Positions 1 to 5,209 of a stretch of 5,209 nucleotides of DNA are shown here, one piece after another. The notes beneath the pieces were generated by a model. It saw only the letters and a program-made list of their open reading frames with translations, did no database searches and had not been told where the DNA came from. The first letter of the stretch is position 1. Each line of letters starts with the position of its first letter. Where the stretch lies: positions 1 through 5,209 of the forward strand of contig JACZVN010000039.1 in NCBI GenBank assembly GCA_022572625.1. The letters run 5' to 3'. A program made the translations under genes and the position numbers. The stretch is from Patescibacteria group bacterium. Its GTDB lineage: Bacteria; Patescibacteriota; Patescibacteriia; UBA2591; UBA6264.

Positions 1-750
1 GGTGATCTTTTAACCAGCCATAAAGCCAGAGACTTTGGCTGTACCTCGTGTCACCTTGGTCAGGGCTTCGCGGTAACATATGAAAAGGCCGCTCACGAAA
101 AACTCGAATTCTGGAATGAAACGATGCTGCCGAAAGAGTTGATGCAGGCAACATGTGGAACCTGTCATCTTTCTGAAGAAGTTCCTGAAGCGCCCATCCT
201 GACCAGAGGACGTCTTATCATTCGAGATAAAGGATGTACCGGATGCCCTGAAATCGGCGAGTTCTTCGAAGAAGAGCCACGAGGACCGGATCTGGCAGGG
301 ATTGGTAACAAGGTTTCCAGAGGATGGCTTTTCCATTGGCTAAAAGATCCGCAAGAATATCTCAAGAACTCTCGGATGCCGACATTCAAGCTCGAAGACG
401 AGGAGATTCTGAATCTCATAGAATATCTGATGAGTCTTGATGGAAAGGATTCGCCACCACATCCCGTTACAGGGTTACCGGGAGAAACAGGGAACGAAGA
501 TCGCGGCCGGACGCTCGTTGGAGAATCGAGATGTATATCCTGTCACTCTATAAATGGCAGAGGTGGTAAATTAGCTCCTGAACTTGCCCGAGTGGGCGAT
601 AAGGTACGTGAAGAGTGGCTTCCAAATTTCCTGCGCAATGTGCACTATTATCAGCCGGCAAAAATAATGCTGGAGTATAACTTTACTGATCAAAACGCCC
701 TGGACATATCCGCATATCTGTTCGAGGAATTTTCTGAAGAAGAATTTGAG
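1..750 (+). CDS. Multiheme c-type cytochrome, internal fragment (both ends missing)
   Basis: The frame is open from the first base, so the N-terminus lies outside the window; the ATG at 124 is internal because heme motifs precede it. Numbering from base 1, heme-binding motifs are CTSCH (residues 14-18), CGTCH (52-56), a degenerate CTGCP (79-83) and CISCH (178-182). The first two sit close together with nearby His7 and His33, suggesting bis-His hemes. The third and fourth each begin a class I cytochrome c domain with a candidate distal Met about 45 residues later (Met126 in RMP, Met223 in KIM) and the usual closing helix. The protein should be exported and carry electrons outside the cytoplasm; the partner is unknown. 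Sequence typical of the cytochrome runs to about the acidic stretch EEFSEEEFE, after which both composition and family change. The end coordinate is therefore an estimate. The cytochrome identity is secure; subfamily and pathway are not. Confidence 0.85.
235..249 (+). other. Degenerate heme c attachment site (CTGCP)
   Basis: In the second of the visible heme regions the expected CxxCH reads C-T-G-C-P: the fifth codon is CCT (247-249), one base from the His codon CAT. The domain around it is otherwise intact, with a candidate distal Met at residue 126 of the fragment. Without the His the heme iron would lack its proximal ligand. It may be a real substitution or a base error. Confidence 0.75.
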
Positions 751-795
751 ATTTGCGCCACCTTTGAGTTAGACATAGTTGGTGATGACGATGAG
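740..795. other. Probable left chimeric junction
   Basis: Within this interval the protein changes from the end of a cytochrome c domain to the C-terminal part of a GT2 glycosyltransferase, and the DNA changes from about half G/C to strongly AT-rich. The frame stays open across the change. The exact breakpoint cannot be fixed by eye: the cytochrome-like residues end near 750, and clear GT2 sequence (DEYKRYGREDWDF) begins near 790. The residues between could belong to either side. Confidence 0.75.
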
Positions 796-1215
796 TATAA
801 ACGCTATGGCAGAGAAGATTGGGATTTTCATATTAGGCTGTCAAAGAAATATAATTTTGATTTTGTTGTTGAACCATTGATGATTTGTCTCATACATAAA
901 GAACAACTTTCTTCTTCATTTTTAAAAAGAGCACAAGGACATGCCAAAATTGTTAAGAAATATTTTACTGACTATCAAAAATATCCTAAGATTTTAGCCC
1001 ATGAATTTGTACACATTAGCAGCCTTTATATTAGATCAGGAGATTTGAAGCAGGGAAGAAATTTTTTGATTTTATCTATAAAAGAACGGCCGTTATATAT
1101 AAAAATTTACCTTCACTTACTTTTGTCTTTTTTTGGAGTCAGTATTTATAGAAAAATTGCAAATATTAAAAGGTGCTTAAAAGGAGAAATACCCCTGCCT
1201 TATTTTGAGAAATGA
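751..1215 (+). CDS. GT2 family glycosyltransferase, C-terminal fragment with TPR-like tail
   Basis: About 154 residues ending at TGA 1213-1215. The REDWDFHIRL segment (814-840) matches the ED/QDW motif near the end of the GT-A fold of GT2 enzymes, where the acidic residue is the usual catalytic base. It is followed by the typical 'KKYNFDFVVEPLMICLIH' segment that closes the catalytic domain. The tail is helical and TPR-like (SGDLKQGRNFLILSIKERPL, then LLLSFFG), as in many GT2 proteins of surface polysaccharide clusters. The N-terminal nucleotide-sugar half, with its DxD motif, is absent because the sequence upstream is cytochrome. The start is thus a breakpoint estimate and no start codon exists. 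It probably transferred a sugar in the cytoplasm onto a lipid-linked glycan; substrate unknown. Base composition matches the downstream glycosyltransferases, so it plausibly heads the same cluster. Confidence 0.75.
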   Translation: MCATFELDIVGDDDEYKRYGREDWDFHIRLSKKYNFDFVVEPLMICLIHKEQLSSSFLKRAQGHAKIVKKYFTDYQKYPKILAHEFVHISSLYIRSGDLKQGRNFLILSIKERPLYIKIYLHLLLSFFGVSIYRKIANIKRCLKGEIPLPYFEK

Positions 1216-1319
1216 TATTTATGTTAGATAATCACAAAAATTTTTAATTACTGGCACTGCTAAAAATAAGTAAATTCTTTATTAAAAATTTATTTTAATT
1301 TTAAATAATTAATTTTAAT
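1216..1319. other. AT-rich intergenic spacer, no clear signals
   Basis: This 104-bp gap is almost entirely A and T, with A-tract/T-tract stretches. I see no GC hairpin followed by a T run, so no convincing intrinsic terminator, and no clear -35/-10 pair, although AT-rich DNA makes weak promoters hard to exclude. There is no Shine-Dalgarno ahead of the ATG at 1320. The longest gap in the cluster, it is the most likely place for a promoter of the downstream genes. Confidence 0.5.
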
Positions 1320-2354
1320 ATGAAAATTTTACTTTTTAAACCCGGGGCGATTGGCGATGTGATTATGACTACTCCTTTAGTTCGACAGCTCAGACGCGCC
1401 TTTCCTAAAGCGGAAATTGATTATTTAGTCGGCCACGTTGCCGCTCCAGTTTTAAAACACAATAAATATCTAAGTAAAGTTATCCCCTTTAATGAAGCTA
1501 TTTTTTATCAAAAAAAATACTTAGATTTTTTAAAATTGAGTGCTTTTATCTGGCGCCAGAAATACCAAATTATTTTTATTTTAAATAAGCATAAATTATA
1601 TAACCTGGCGGCTTTTATCTGGCGAATTCCCCAAAGAATTGGTTTTGATCGATTGGGTGAAGGAATATTTTTAAATTATCGCGTGTCTTATCTTGGCCAA
1701 AAACATCATATTTTTTATAACCTTGATTTATTACCGGGAGTTAAAATAAAACCAGATTATCAAGATATAAAATTAGAAGTAATTTTTACCTTTAAGGAAA
1801 AGATTTTTGCCCAAAAGTTTTATCAAAAAAATAACTTGATTAAACAAGAGGTAATTAGTGTCTGTCCGGGCGGTGGTGTTAATGTTGGCGGTCAAGAAAA
1901 AATAAAAAGATGGCCGGGCAATAAATATATTGAATTGATTAAAAAATTAGAAAATCAAGGGTTAAAGGTTATTCTAATAGGCGGCCAACAAGATCAAGAC
2001 GTTGCTAAAGAAATTTTGAAAAAAGTTGATTGCTCTTCGGCCATAGGCCAGACTACGCTTTTACAAGCCGCCGCTTTATTATCGCTATCTCGGGCCGTGG
2101 TTTGTAATGATGGCGGCTTAATGCATTTGGCCTCAGCGGTAAATGAGCGAATCGTTAGTATTTTTGGACCGACTAATCCTTTAGAATTGGCTCCGCTTAA
2201 CAAAAAAAGCCAATCGATTTTTAAATCATCAGTGGACTGCGCCCCTTGTTATAACCTTAAGGGCCATTTTCGTCATTGTCCAGATCAAAAATGTTTGAAA
2301 TCAATTACCAGCCAGGAAGTTTTTAATACTTTACAATCTTTATTAAATAACTAA
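1320..2354 (+). CDS. Glycosyltransferase family 9 (ADP-heptose:LPS heptosyltransferase-like)
   Basis: A complete 344-residue GT-B fold enzyme of GT9, near the family's usual length. The N-terminus has the acceptor-side motif KPGAIGDVIMTTPL (7-20). The C-terminal nucleotide-sugar half begins with CPGGG (182-186) and KRWP (196-199), followed by the strand VILIGG. It carries the family signature NDGGLMHLASA (263-273; usually NDSGPMHLA) and FGPTNP (282-287). Near the end is a Cys cluster, Cys307, Cys310, Cys320 and Cys325, a pattern seen in many GT9 members. Classical members add heptose from ADP-heptose to the LPS core on the cytoplasmic face. Here no LPS genes are visible, so donor and acceptor are unknown. 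The ATG at 1320 is chosen because the motif follows at once; no Shine-Dalgarno precedes it. The stop is 2 bp before the next gene, so they are probably co-transcribed. Confidence 0.92.
   Translation: MKILLFKPGAIGDVIMTTPLVRQLRRAFPKAEIDYLVGHVAAPVLKHNKYLSKVIPFNEAIFYQKKYLDFLKLSAFIWRQKYQIIFILNKHKLYNLAAFIWRIPQRIGFDRLGEGIFLNYRVSYLGQKHHIFYNLDLLPGVKIKPDYQDIKLEVIFTFKEKIFAQKFYQKNNLIKQEVISVCPGGGVNVGGQEKIKRWPGNKYIELIKKLENQGLKVILIGGQQDQDVAKEILKKVDCSSAIGQTTLLQAAALLSLSRAVVCNDGGLMHLASAVNERIVSIFGPTNPLELAPLNKKSQSIFKSSVDCAPCYNLKGHFRHCPDQKCLKSITSQEVFNTLQSLLNN
1542..1624 (+). repeat. In-frame 14-bp direct repeat encoding AFIWR twice
   Basis: GCTTTTATCTGGCG occurs at 1542-1555 and again at 1611-1624, 69 bp (23 codons) apart and in the same frame, giving AFIWR in both places within the N-terminal half of the GT9 protein. 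The DNA between and around the copies is not repeated, so it may be a small duplication remnant or chance convergence. Confidence 0.6.
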
Positions 2355-2356
2355 AT

Positions 2357-3058
2357 ATGACCCTTTCAATTGTTATTCCAGTTTATAATGAAAAAGAAAC
2401 GGTTTTAAAACTATTAAAACAATTAGCAGCAGTTGATTTTGGGGTTGATGCTGAAATTATTATTGTTGATGATTATTCAACCGATGGCACCCGTGAAATT
2501 TTACACTCACTTAAAGGTCAAACCTTGACTAATATCAAGGTTATTTTTAAAGACAAGAATCAAGGCAAGGGCGCAGCCTTGCGTCGCGGGTTTGATCAGG
2601 CCAGCGGTGAAATTATTGTTGTTCAAGACGCGGATTTAGAATATCATCCTCAAGATTTGCCTAAATTGATTAAGCCAATCCTGCAGGGCCGAACCAGCAT
2701 TATTTACGGTTCAAGATTTTTACCTCCTCATCATAAAAATTATTTTCGGCTACATTATTTAGGGAATTATTTTATGGCTTGGTTGTTTCGTTTCTTATAC
2801 CCGACTAAAATTACTGACCCAGCTACTTGTTACAAGATTTTTAAGCGCGAGATTTTAAATAAAATTCCTCCTTTACGTTTAAATGGTTTTGAAATGGAGC
2901 CGGAATTTACGGCTAAAGTTTTACGGGCCGGCTATCAGATTTTAGAGTTGCCTATTCAATATCAGGCACGTTCTTTGGCCGAAGGCAAAAAAATAAATTG
3001 GCGTCACAGTTTTAAATATATTTGGACTATTATTAAGTATCGTTTTATTAATGATTAA
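2357..3058 (+). CDS. DPM1-like GT2 glycosyltransferase (polyprenyl-phosphate sugar synthase type)
   Basis: A complete 233-residue single-domain GT-A enzyme. Visible motifs in order: IPVYNE (7-12), VDDYSTDGT (37-45), the metal-binding DAD (91-93), GSR (118-120), TDPATCYK (153-160), NGFEMEPE (176-183) and the closing ARSLAEGKKINW (204-215). This set matches the dolichyl-phosphate mannose/glucose synthase-like branch of GT2, which moves a sugar from a GDP- or UDP-sugar onto a polyprenyl phosphate at the cytoplasmic membrane face. There is no C-terminal transmembrane pair, unlike GtrB/ArnC-type enzymes, so it should be soluble or peripheral. It starts 2 bp after the GT9 stop, without a Shine-Dalgarno, and its last 8 bp overlap the next gene. 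That context suggests it supplies lipid-linked sugar to the GT-C protein encoded further down. The sugar cannot be read from sequence. Confidence 0.92.
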   Translation: MTLSIVIPVYNEKETVLKLLKQLAAVDFGVDAEIIIVDDYSTDGTREILHSLKGQTLTNIKVIFKDKNQGKGAALRRGFDQASGEIIVVQDADLEYHPQDLPKLIKPILQGRTSIIYGSRFLPPHHKNYFRLHYLGNYFMAWLFRFLYPTKITDPATCYKIFKREILNKIPPLRLNGFEMEPEFTAKVLRAGYQILELPIQYQARSLAEGKKINWRHSFKYIWTIIKYRFIND

Positions 3059-3707
3059 TTATTTTCGTCAGCCAATTGAACTCTATTCTTATATCAACAT
3101 CATTCCCAGAATTGATATTTTTGGTCTGCCCGACCATTTTTATTTTTATGCGATTATTATTTTAATTTCAGCGGTTATATTGATTTTATTTGGGTTAGCT
3201 TTACTAAAAAATAGACCTTGGTCTCAAGTTAAGAAAGGCAGAATTTTTACCTATTTTATTTTACTAGTTTGGTTTTTGACTTTAGCTCATTGGTTTAATA
3301 TTCAGGGGCACTGGTTAAAAAATGATCTCAATGATTTTTATGGAAAATCTCCGGTTGAGCGCCGACAGCAGGCGATTAGCCGACTTATTCAAAGCTATGG
3401 CTTAGCAGATAATTGGCATGATTTTTATGATTTTTTAGAATTCGGCCGCCAAGAAATTCCGTCCCAATCCCGGATTTATGTTTTACCGGTTGATCCTAGT
3501 TTTTTAGTTTGGGCTCAATATTGGCTGTATCCAGATTTGCGTTTAGTCGATGACTCTGCAAAAGCTGACTATCTTCTTTCTTTTAATGTTAATTTACCCG
3601 AGTCAGTTCAAGGATTTACAAAATTTAAACAGCTAACCCCGAATAAATTAATTTTAATCAGGTCGGATCTGCTTCCTGACAGGTCAGACCAGTCAGGAGG
3701 TAATTAA
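3051..3707 (+). CDS. Small two-helix membrane protein accompanying a GT-C transferase (unknown function)
   Basis: A complete 218-residue protein with two predicted transmembrane helices (about 31-53 and 65-81) separated by a short basic loop (KNRPWSQVKKGR), which should be cytoplasmic. The remaining roughly 135 residues would then be extracytoplasmic. That domain has FYGKSPVERR (96-105), then a region with YVLPVD (143-148), YWLYPDLR (157-164) and ADYLLSFN (172-179). Similar small proteins with a YGKS/ERR-like helix and a YPLR-like strand occur, from memory, beside GT-C glycosyltransferases in bacterial polysaccharide clusters, but I know of no assigned function. The ATG lies inside the end of the preceding GT2 gene (8-bp overlap), which favours translational coupling; there is no Shine-Dalgarno. 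The C-terminal tail (RSDLLPDRSDQSGG) is unusually polar and is encoded by the hairpin that holds the next gene's ribosome binding site. Confidence 0.8.
   Translation: MINYFRQPIELYSYINIIPRIDIFGLPDHFYFYAIIILISAVILILFGLALLKNRPWSQVKKGRIFTYFILLVWFLTLAHWFNIQGHWLKNDLNDFYGKSPVERRQQAISRLIQSYGLADNWHDFYDFLEFGRQEIPSQSRIYVLPVDPSFLVWAQYWLYPDLRLVDDSAKADYLLSFNVNLPESVQGFTKFKQLTPNKLILIRSDLLPDRSDQSGGN
3671..3701 (+). promoter_or_regulatory. Hairpin that pairs the Shine-Dalgarno of the GT-C gene
   Basis: Bases 3671-3680 (GCTTCCTGAC) pair with 3692-3701 (GTCAGGAGGT) in a 10-bp stem containing two G-U pairs. The loop 3681-3691 can itself form a small GGT/ACC stem-loop. The 3' arm contains the whole AGGAGGT. A ribosome finishing the upstream gene at its stop (3705-3707) would cover and open this arm, so the structure would couple translation of the two genes. 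The pairing is read directly; the regulatory role is inferred. Confidence 0.55.
3695..3701 (+). promoter_or_regulatory. Strong Shine-Dalgarno AGGAGGT for the GT-C gene
   Basis: AGGAGGT ends 11 bases before the ATG at 3713 and fixes that start. It lies inside the last codons of the upstream gene. It is the only strong ribosome binding site in the glycosyltransferase cluster. Confidence 0.8.
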
Positions 3708-3712
3708 TAAAT

Positions 3713-5101
3713 ATGGATTATTTTTTTCTTATTATTTCTCTTATTATTCCCACCATTATCGGGGCGGGTGTTATTAGTTTTATAAAATTAAAGGGTTGGG
3801 GTATTAAATTGATTTTATCTTTTGGTTTAGGGACTGGTTTAATTACATTTTTAATGTTTTGGTGGAGTTTCTTAGGTTTAAGTCCGGAAGTTTTTGTCAT
3901 AATCATAACTTTAATTTCTATTATTTTATTAGGGATCTTCTTTTTTTATTGGCGATCATCTTTTTATCGATTTTTATCAAAAATAAGCCTGGCTAGGATA
4001 ATAAAAAAAATTAAAAGCTTTGAAATAGTTGAAATTATTTTGATTTTAGTCATTACTTTAGAAATAGGGTTTGTTTTGGCCGAAGGGTCACTCCGGCCAT
4101 TAATTGGTTTTGATGCTTTAGCCAATTGGGCTTGGAAAGCCAAATTGTTTTTTTACCAACCCCAAGTATTTTTTAATAGCGGAGCTGATCTATTCTTGGG
4201 AGGCGCTGGTGCTCATCCTAATTATCCACTTCATATTCCTTTATTAATGACTTGGACTTATTTTTGGCTGGGCCAGGTTAATGATATTATTATTGGCCTG
4301 ATTTTTGCTTTTTATTTTATTTTTCTAGTTAGCTTTATCTATTTTAGTTTACGTGATTTTATTAAGCGAAAATTAGCTTTGATTTTTACTGTTTTTTTGT
4401 CTACCCTGCCTCTTTTTTTATATCACGGATTCCATGCTTACGCTGATCTGGCCCTAAGTTTTTATTTTACCATTGGCGTTATTTTATTGTTTAAATATAT
4501 ATCGGCTCAAAAATCCCAGATTTCATATTTATTTTTATCCGGCTTGTTTTTTGGTTTAAGTGCCTGGGTGAAAAGTGAAGGCTTAATGTTATTCGGAGTT
4601 GTTTTGATTATTTTTTTAATTTATTTAGTTTTTGAAATTTTTAAACACTCATTGTTCAAAAATAAATCAAAATGGATTTTTATATTAAAGCAATTATTAA
4701 TTTTTATTTCGTCCTTTGCCATCTTGGTCTTGCCTTGGATTATTTTTAAGATTAATTTTGGTCTTGGCTATAGTAATGTTACCGCCGCTGGTATTTCCTG
4801 GTCTGGATTTCACCCTGAAATTTTTATTTCAACTATAGAGCAGATTTTTATTTCATCTTCTTTTCATCTCTGGCCTGGTATTTTTCTTTTAATTCTAATT
4901 TTAGCCGGCCGTCGAGCCTGGTCTCGCCCTAATTATTTTTTAGGTCTGATTATTTTTGGCGTTATTTTAGCTTATTTTATCCTTTATTTATTCGTGCTCG
5001 CCATAAAGCTGCGCGATCTTCAGTACAACGCCCCACGTTTCGGATGTCGTATTGGCATAGGCAAGATCAATGGTATCGCCAGCGCCCGTCCACTTCTCTG
5101 A
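3713..5101 (+). CDS. GT-C type membrane glycosyltransferase, C-terminally truncated at a junction
   Basis: A highly hydrophobic protein with about ten predicted membrane segments (starting near residues 3, 32, 60, 106, 190, 223, 247, 270-300, 324, 387 and 407). The large loop after the fourth segment carries GFDALANWAWKAK (132-144) with Asp134, the expected position of the catalytic acidic residue of GT-C enzymes, then HPNYPLHIPLLMTW (168-181). Further landmarks are HAYADLALSFYF (241-252) and AWVKSEG (284-290). GT-C proteins (PMT/ArnT-like, GT39/GT83) use polyprenyl-phosphate sugars on the outer face of the membrane, and the DPM1-like gene two places upstream could supply them. The acceptor is unknown. 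The open frame runs to TGA 5099-5101, but residues from about 427 on (LAIKLRDLQYNAPRF onward) are a hydrophilic antisense read-through of unrelated higher-GC DNA. Authentic coding ends near 4990, in the middle of a membrane segment, so the real C-terminus is missing. Confidence 0.8.
   Translation: MDYFFLIISLIIPTIIGAGVISFIKLKGWGIKLILSFGLGTGLITFLMFWWSFLGLSPEVFVIIITLISIILLGIFFFYWRSSFYRFLSKISLARIIKKIKSFEIVEIILILVITLEIGFVLAEGSLRPLIGFDALANWAWKAKLFFYQPQVFFNSGADLFLGGAGAHPNYPLHIPLLMTWTYFWLGQVNDIIIGLIFAFYFIFLVSFIYFSLRDFIKRKLALIFTVFLSTLPLFLYHGFHAYADLALSFYFTIGVILLFKYISAQKSQISYLFLSGLFFGLSAWVKSEGLMLFGVVLIIFLIYLVFEIFKHSLFKNKSKWIFILKQLLIFISSFAILVLPWIIFKINFGLGYSNVTAAGISWSGFHPEIFISTIEQIFISSSFHLWPGIFLLILILAGRRAWSRPNYFLGLIIFGVILAYFILYLFVLAIKLRDLQYNAPRFGCRIGIGKINGIASARPLL
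4985..5002. other. Probable right chimeric junction
   Basis: Around 4990 the DNA switches from AT-rich membrane-protein coding sequence to about 55% G/C sequence, and the better coding frame switches from + to -. A GT-C membrane helix (YFILYLF) is cut here. The - strand frame meets its stop exactly in the first AT-rich bases (TTA at 4988-4990), so even that stop may come from the middle piece and not from the true gene. Confidence 0.7.
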
Positions 5102-5209
5102 ATCCGGGCGATGGCTAGTTGAGCTTGCGGTTTCCATATCTTGTGAGAAAAACAGATCATCATATACAGACCCATGTTCATCGTTTATCGTTGCCGTGAT
5201 AGCCTCGCC
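4988..5209 (-). CDS. Unrecognised protein, C-terminal fragment
   Basis: Reading the - strand from the window edge gives 73 codons without a stop, ending with TAA at 4990-4988; the N-terminus lies outside the window. The peptide is hydrophilic and rich in Thr, Ser, Asp and Glu. It begins GEAITATINDEHGSVYDDLF, has a middle region with SEKWTGAGDTIDLAY and ends in a likely helix, WGVVLKIAQLYGEHE. There is no membrane segment, Cys motif or known catalytic motif. The balanced amino-acid make-up and the G/C-rich codons favour it over the + strand frame here, which reads through as Arg/Ile/Gly-rich junk. The last helix is faintly reminiscent of phage head-tail connector ends, but too weakly to name it. 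The stop lies on the junction, so the natural C-terminus may differ. Confidence 0.5.
   Translation of the reverse strand, partial: GEAITATINDEHGSVYDDLFFSQDMETASSTSHRPDSEKWTGAGDTIDLAYANTTSETWGVVLKIAQLYGEHE

Noticed and set aside
10..419. Long open frames on the - strand opposite the cytochrome
   Set aside because: They lie opposite conserved heme motifs, and their translations are Ser/Arg-rich with no family features.
124..1215. A single 363-residue protein starting at ATG 124
   Set aside because: The frame is open upstream to base 1 with a CxxCH motif at 40-54, so 124 is internal; the 3' half belongs to a different family and composition, so the whole is a junction product.
1212..1247. Tiny ATGA-overlapping frame after the GT2 fragment (11 codons)
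   Set aside because: Too short, with no conserved features; the ATGA overlap is likely chance in AT-rich DNA.
1550..1559. Perfect palindrome CTGGCGCCAG as an operator
   Set aside because: It lies well inside the GT9 coding region and is explained by the codons of the IWRQK segment; no promoter is near.
1994..2203. Open frame on the - strand opposite the GT9 signature region
   Set aside because: It overlaps the conserved NDGG/FGPTNP coding region and has no recognisable content; a shadow of the real gene.
3718..3906. Open frame on the - strand opposite the start of the GT-C gene
   Set aside because: The Lys/Pro/Ile-rich translation is what an antisense read of AT-rich membrane-helix codons gives.
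751..4990. The AT-rich segment as a mobile element or genomic island
   Set aside because: No integrase, transposase, terminal inverted repeats, target duplication or tRNA site is visible, and both edge genes are cut within conserved domains.
4991..5101. A soluble C-terminal tail on the GT-C protein
   Set aside because: The residues are hydrophilic, unlike GT-C C-termini, begin at a sharp composition change and lie antisense to a better coding frame.

Overview
The window looks like three pieces of DNA joined together, not one locus. Left piece (1 to about 750): mid-GC DNA (30 of 60 bases are G/C in 181-240) carrying an internal fragment of a multiheme c-type cytochrome on the + strand. Middle piece (about 751 to about 4990): strongly AT-rich DNA (14/60 G/C in 841-900, 18/60 in 3841-3900) with a compact + strand surface-glycan glycosyltransferase cluster. 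Right piece (about 4991 to 5209): higher-GC DNA again (33/60 in 5041-5100), with the C-terminal end of an unrelated, unrecognised protein on the - strand. At both borders a gene of the middle piece is cut in mid-domain and its reading frame runs by chance into or out of the neighbouring DNA. An assembly or amplification chimera from a mixed sample is the simplest explanation; a real insertion cannot be excluded from the sequence alone.

Organisms: the cytochrome has at least three CxxCH sites plus a degenerate fourth, with class I Met-ligand domains. This suits an anaerobic or metal/sulfur-cycling bacterium with a large c-type cytochrome repertoire; the lineage is a guess. The middle piece is AT-rich, uses TTA and ATT heavily, packs its genes tightly, mostly lacks Shine-Dalgarno sequences and carries small glycosyltransferases. 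This suits a Patescibacteria (CPR)-like genome, but composition and gene style are the only basis. The standard genetic code is adequate.

Middle-piece layout: C-terminal end of a GT2 glycosyltransferase with a TPR-like tail (751-1215, N-terminal catalytic part missing); 104 bp of AT-rich intergenic DNA; a GT9 heptosyltransferase-family protein (1320-2354); after 2 bp a DPM1-like GT2 (2357-3058); overlapping it by 8 bp a small two-helix membrane protein with an extracytoplasmic domain (3051-3707); after 5 bp a polytopic GT-C-type membrane glycosyltransferase (from 3713, authentic only to about 4990). The last three genes make a plausible unit. The DPM1-like enzyme would charge polyprenyl phosphate with a sugar on the cytoplasmic face, and the GT-C enzyme, perhaps with the small membrane protein, would use that lipid-linked sugar on the outer face. 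The GT9 and the truncated GT2 would extend the glycan in the cytoplasm. The GT-C gene has the only strong Shine-Dalgarno in the cluster, and it lies inside a predicted hairpin at the end of the upstream gene, which suggests translational coupling.
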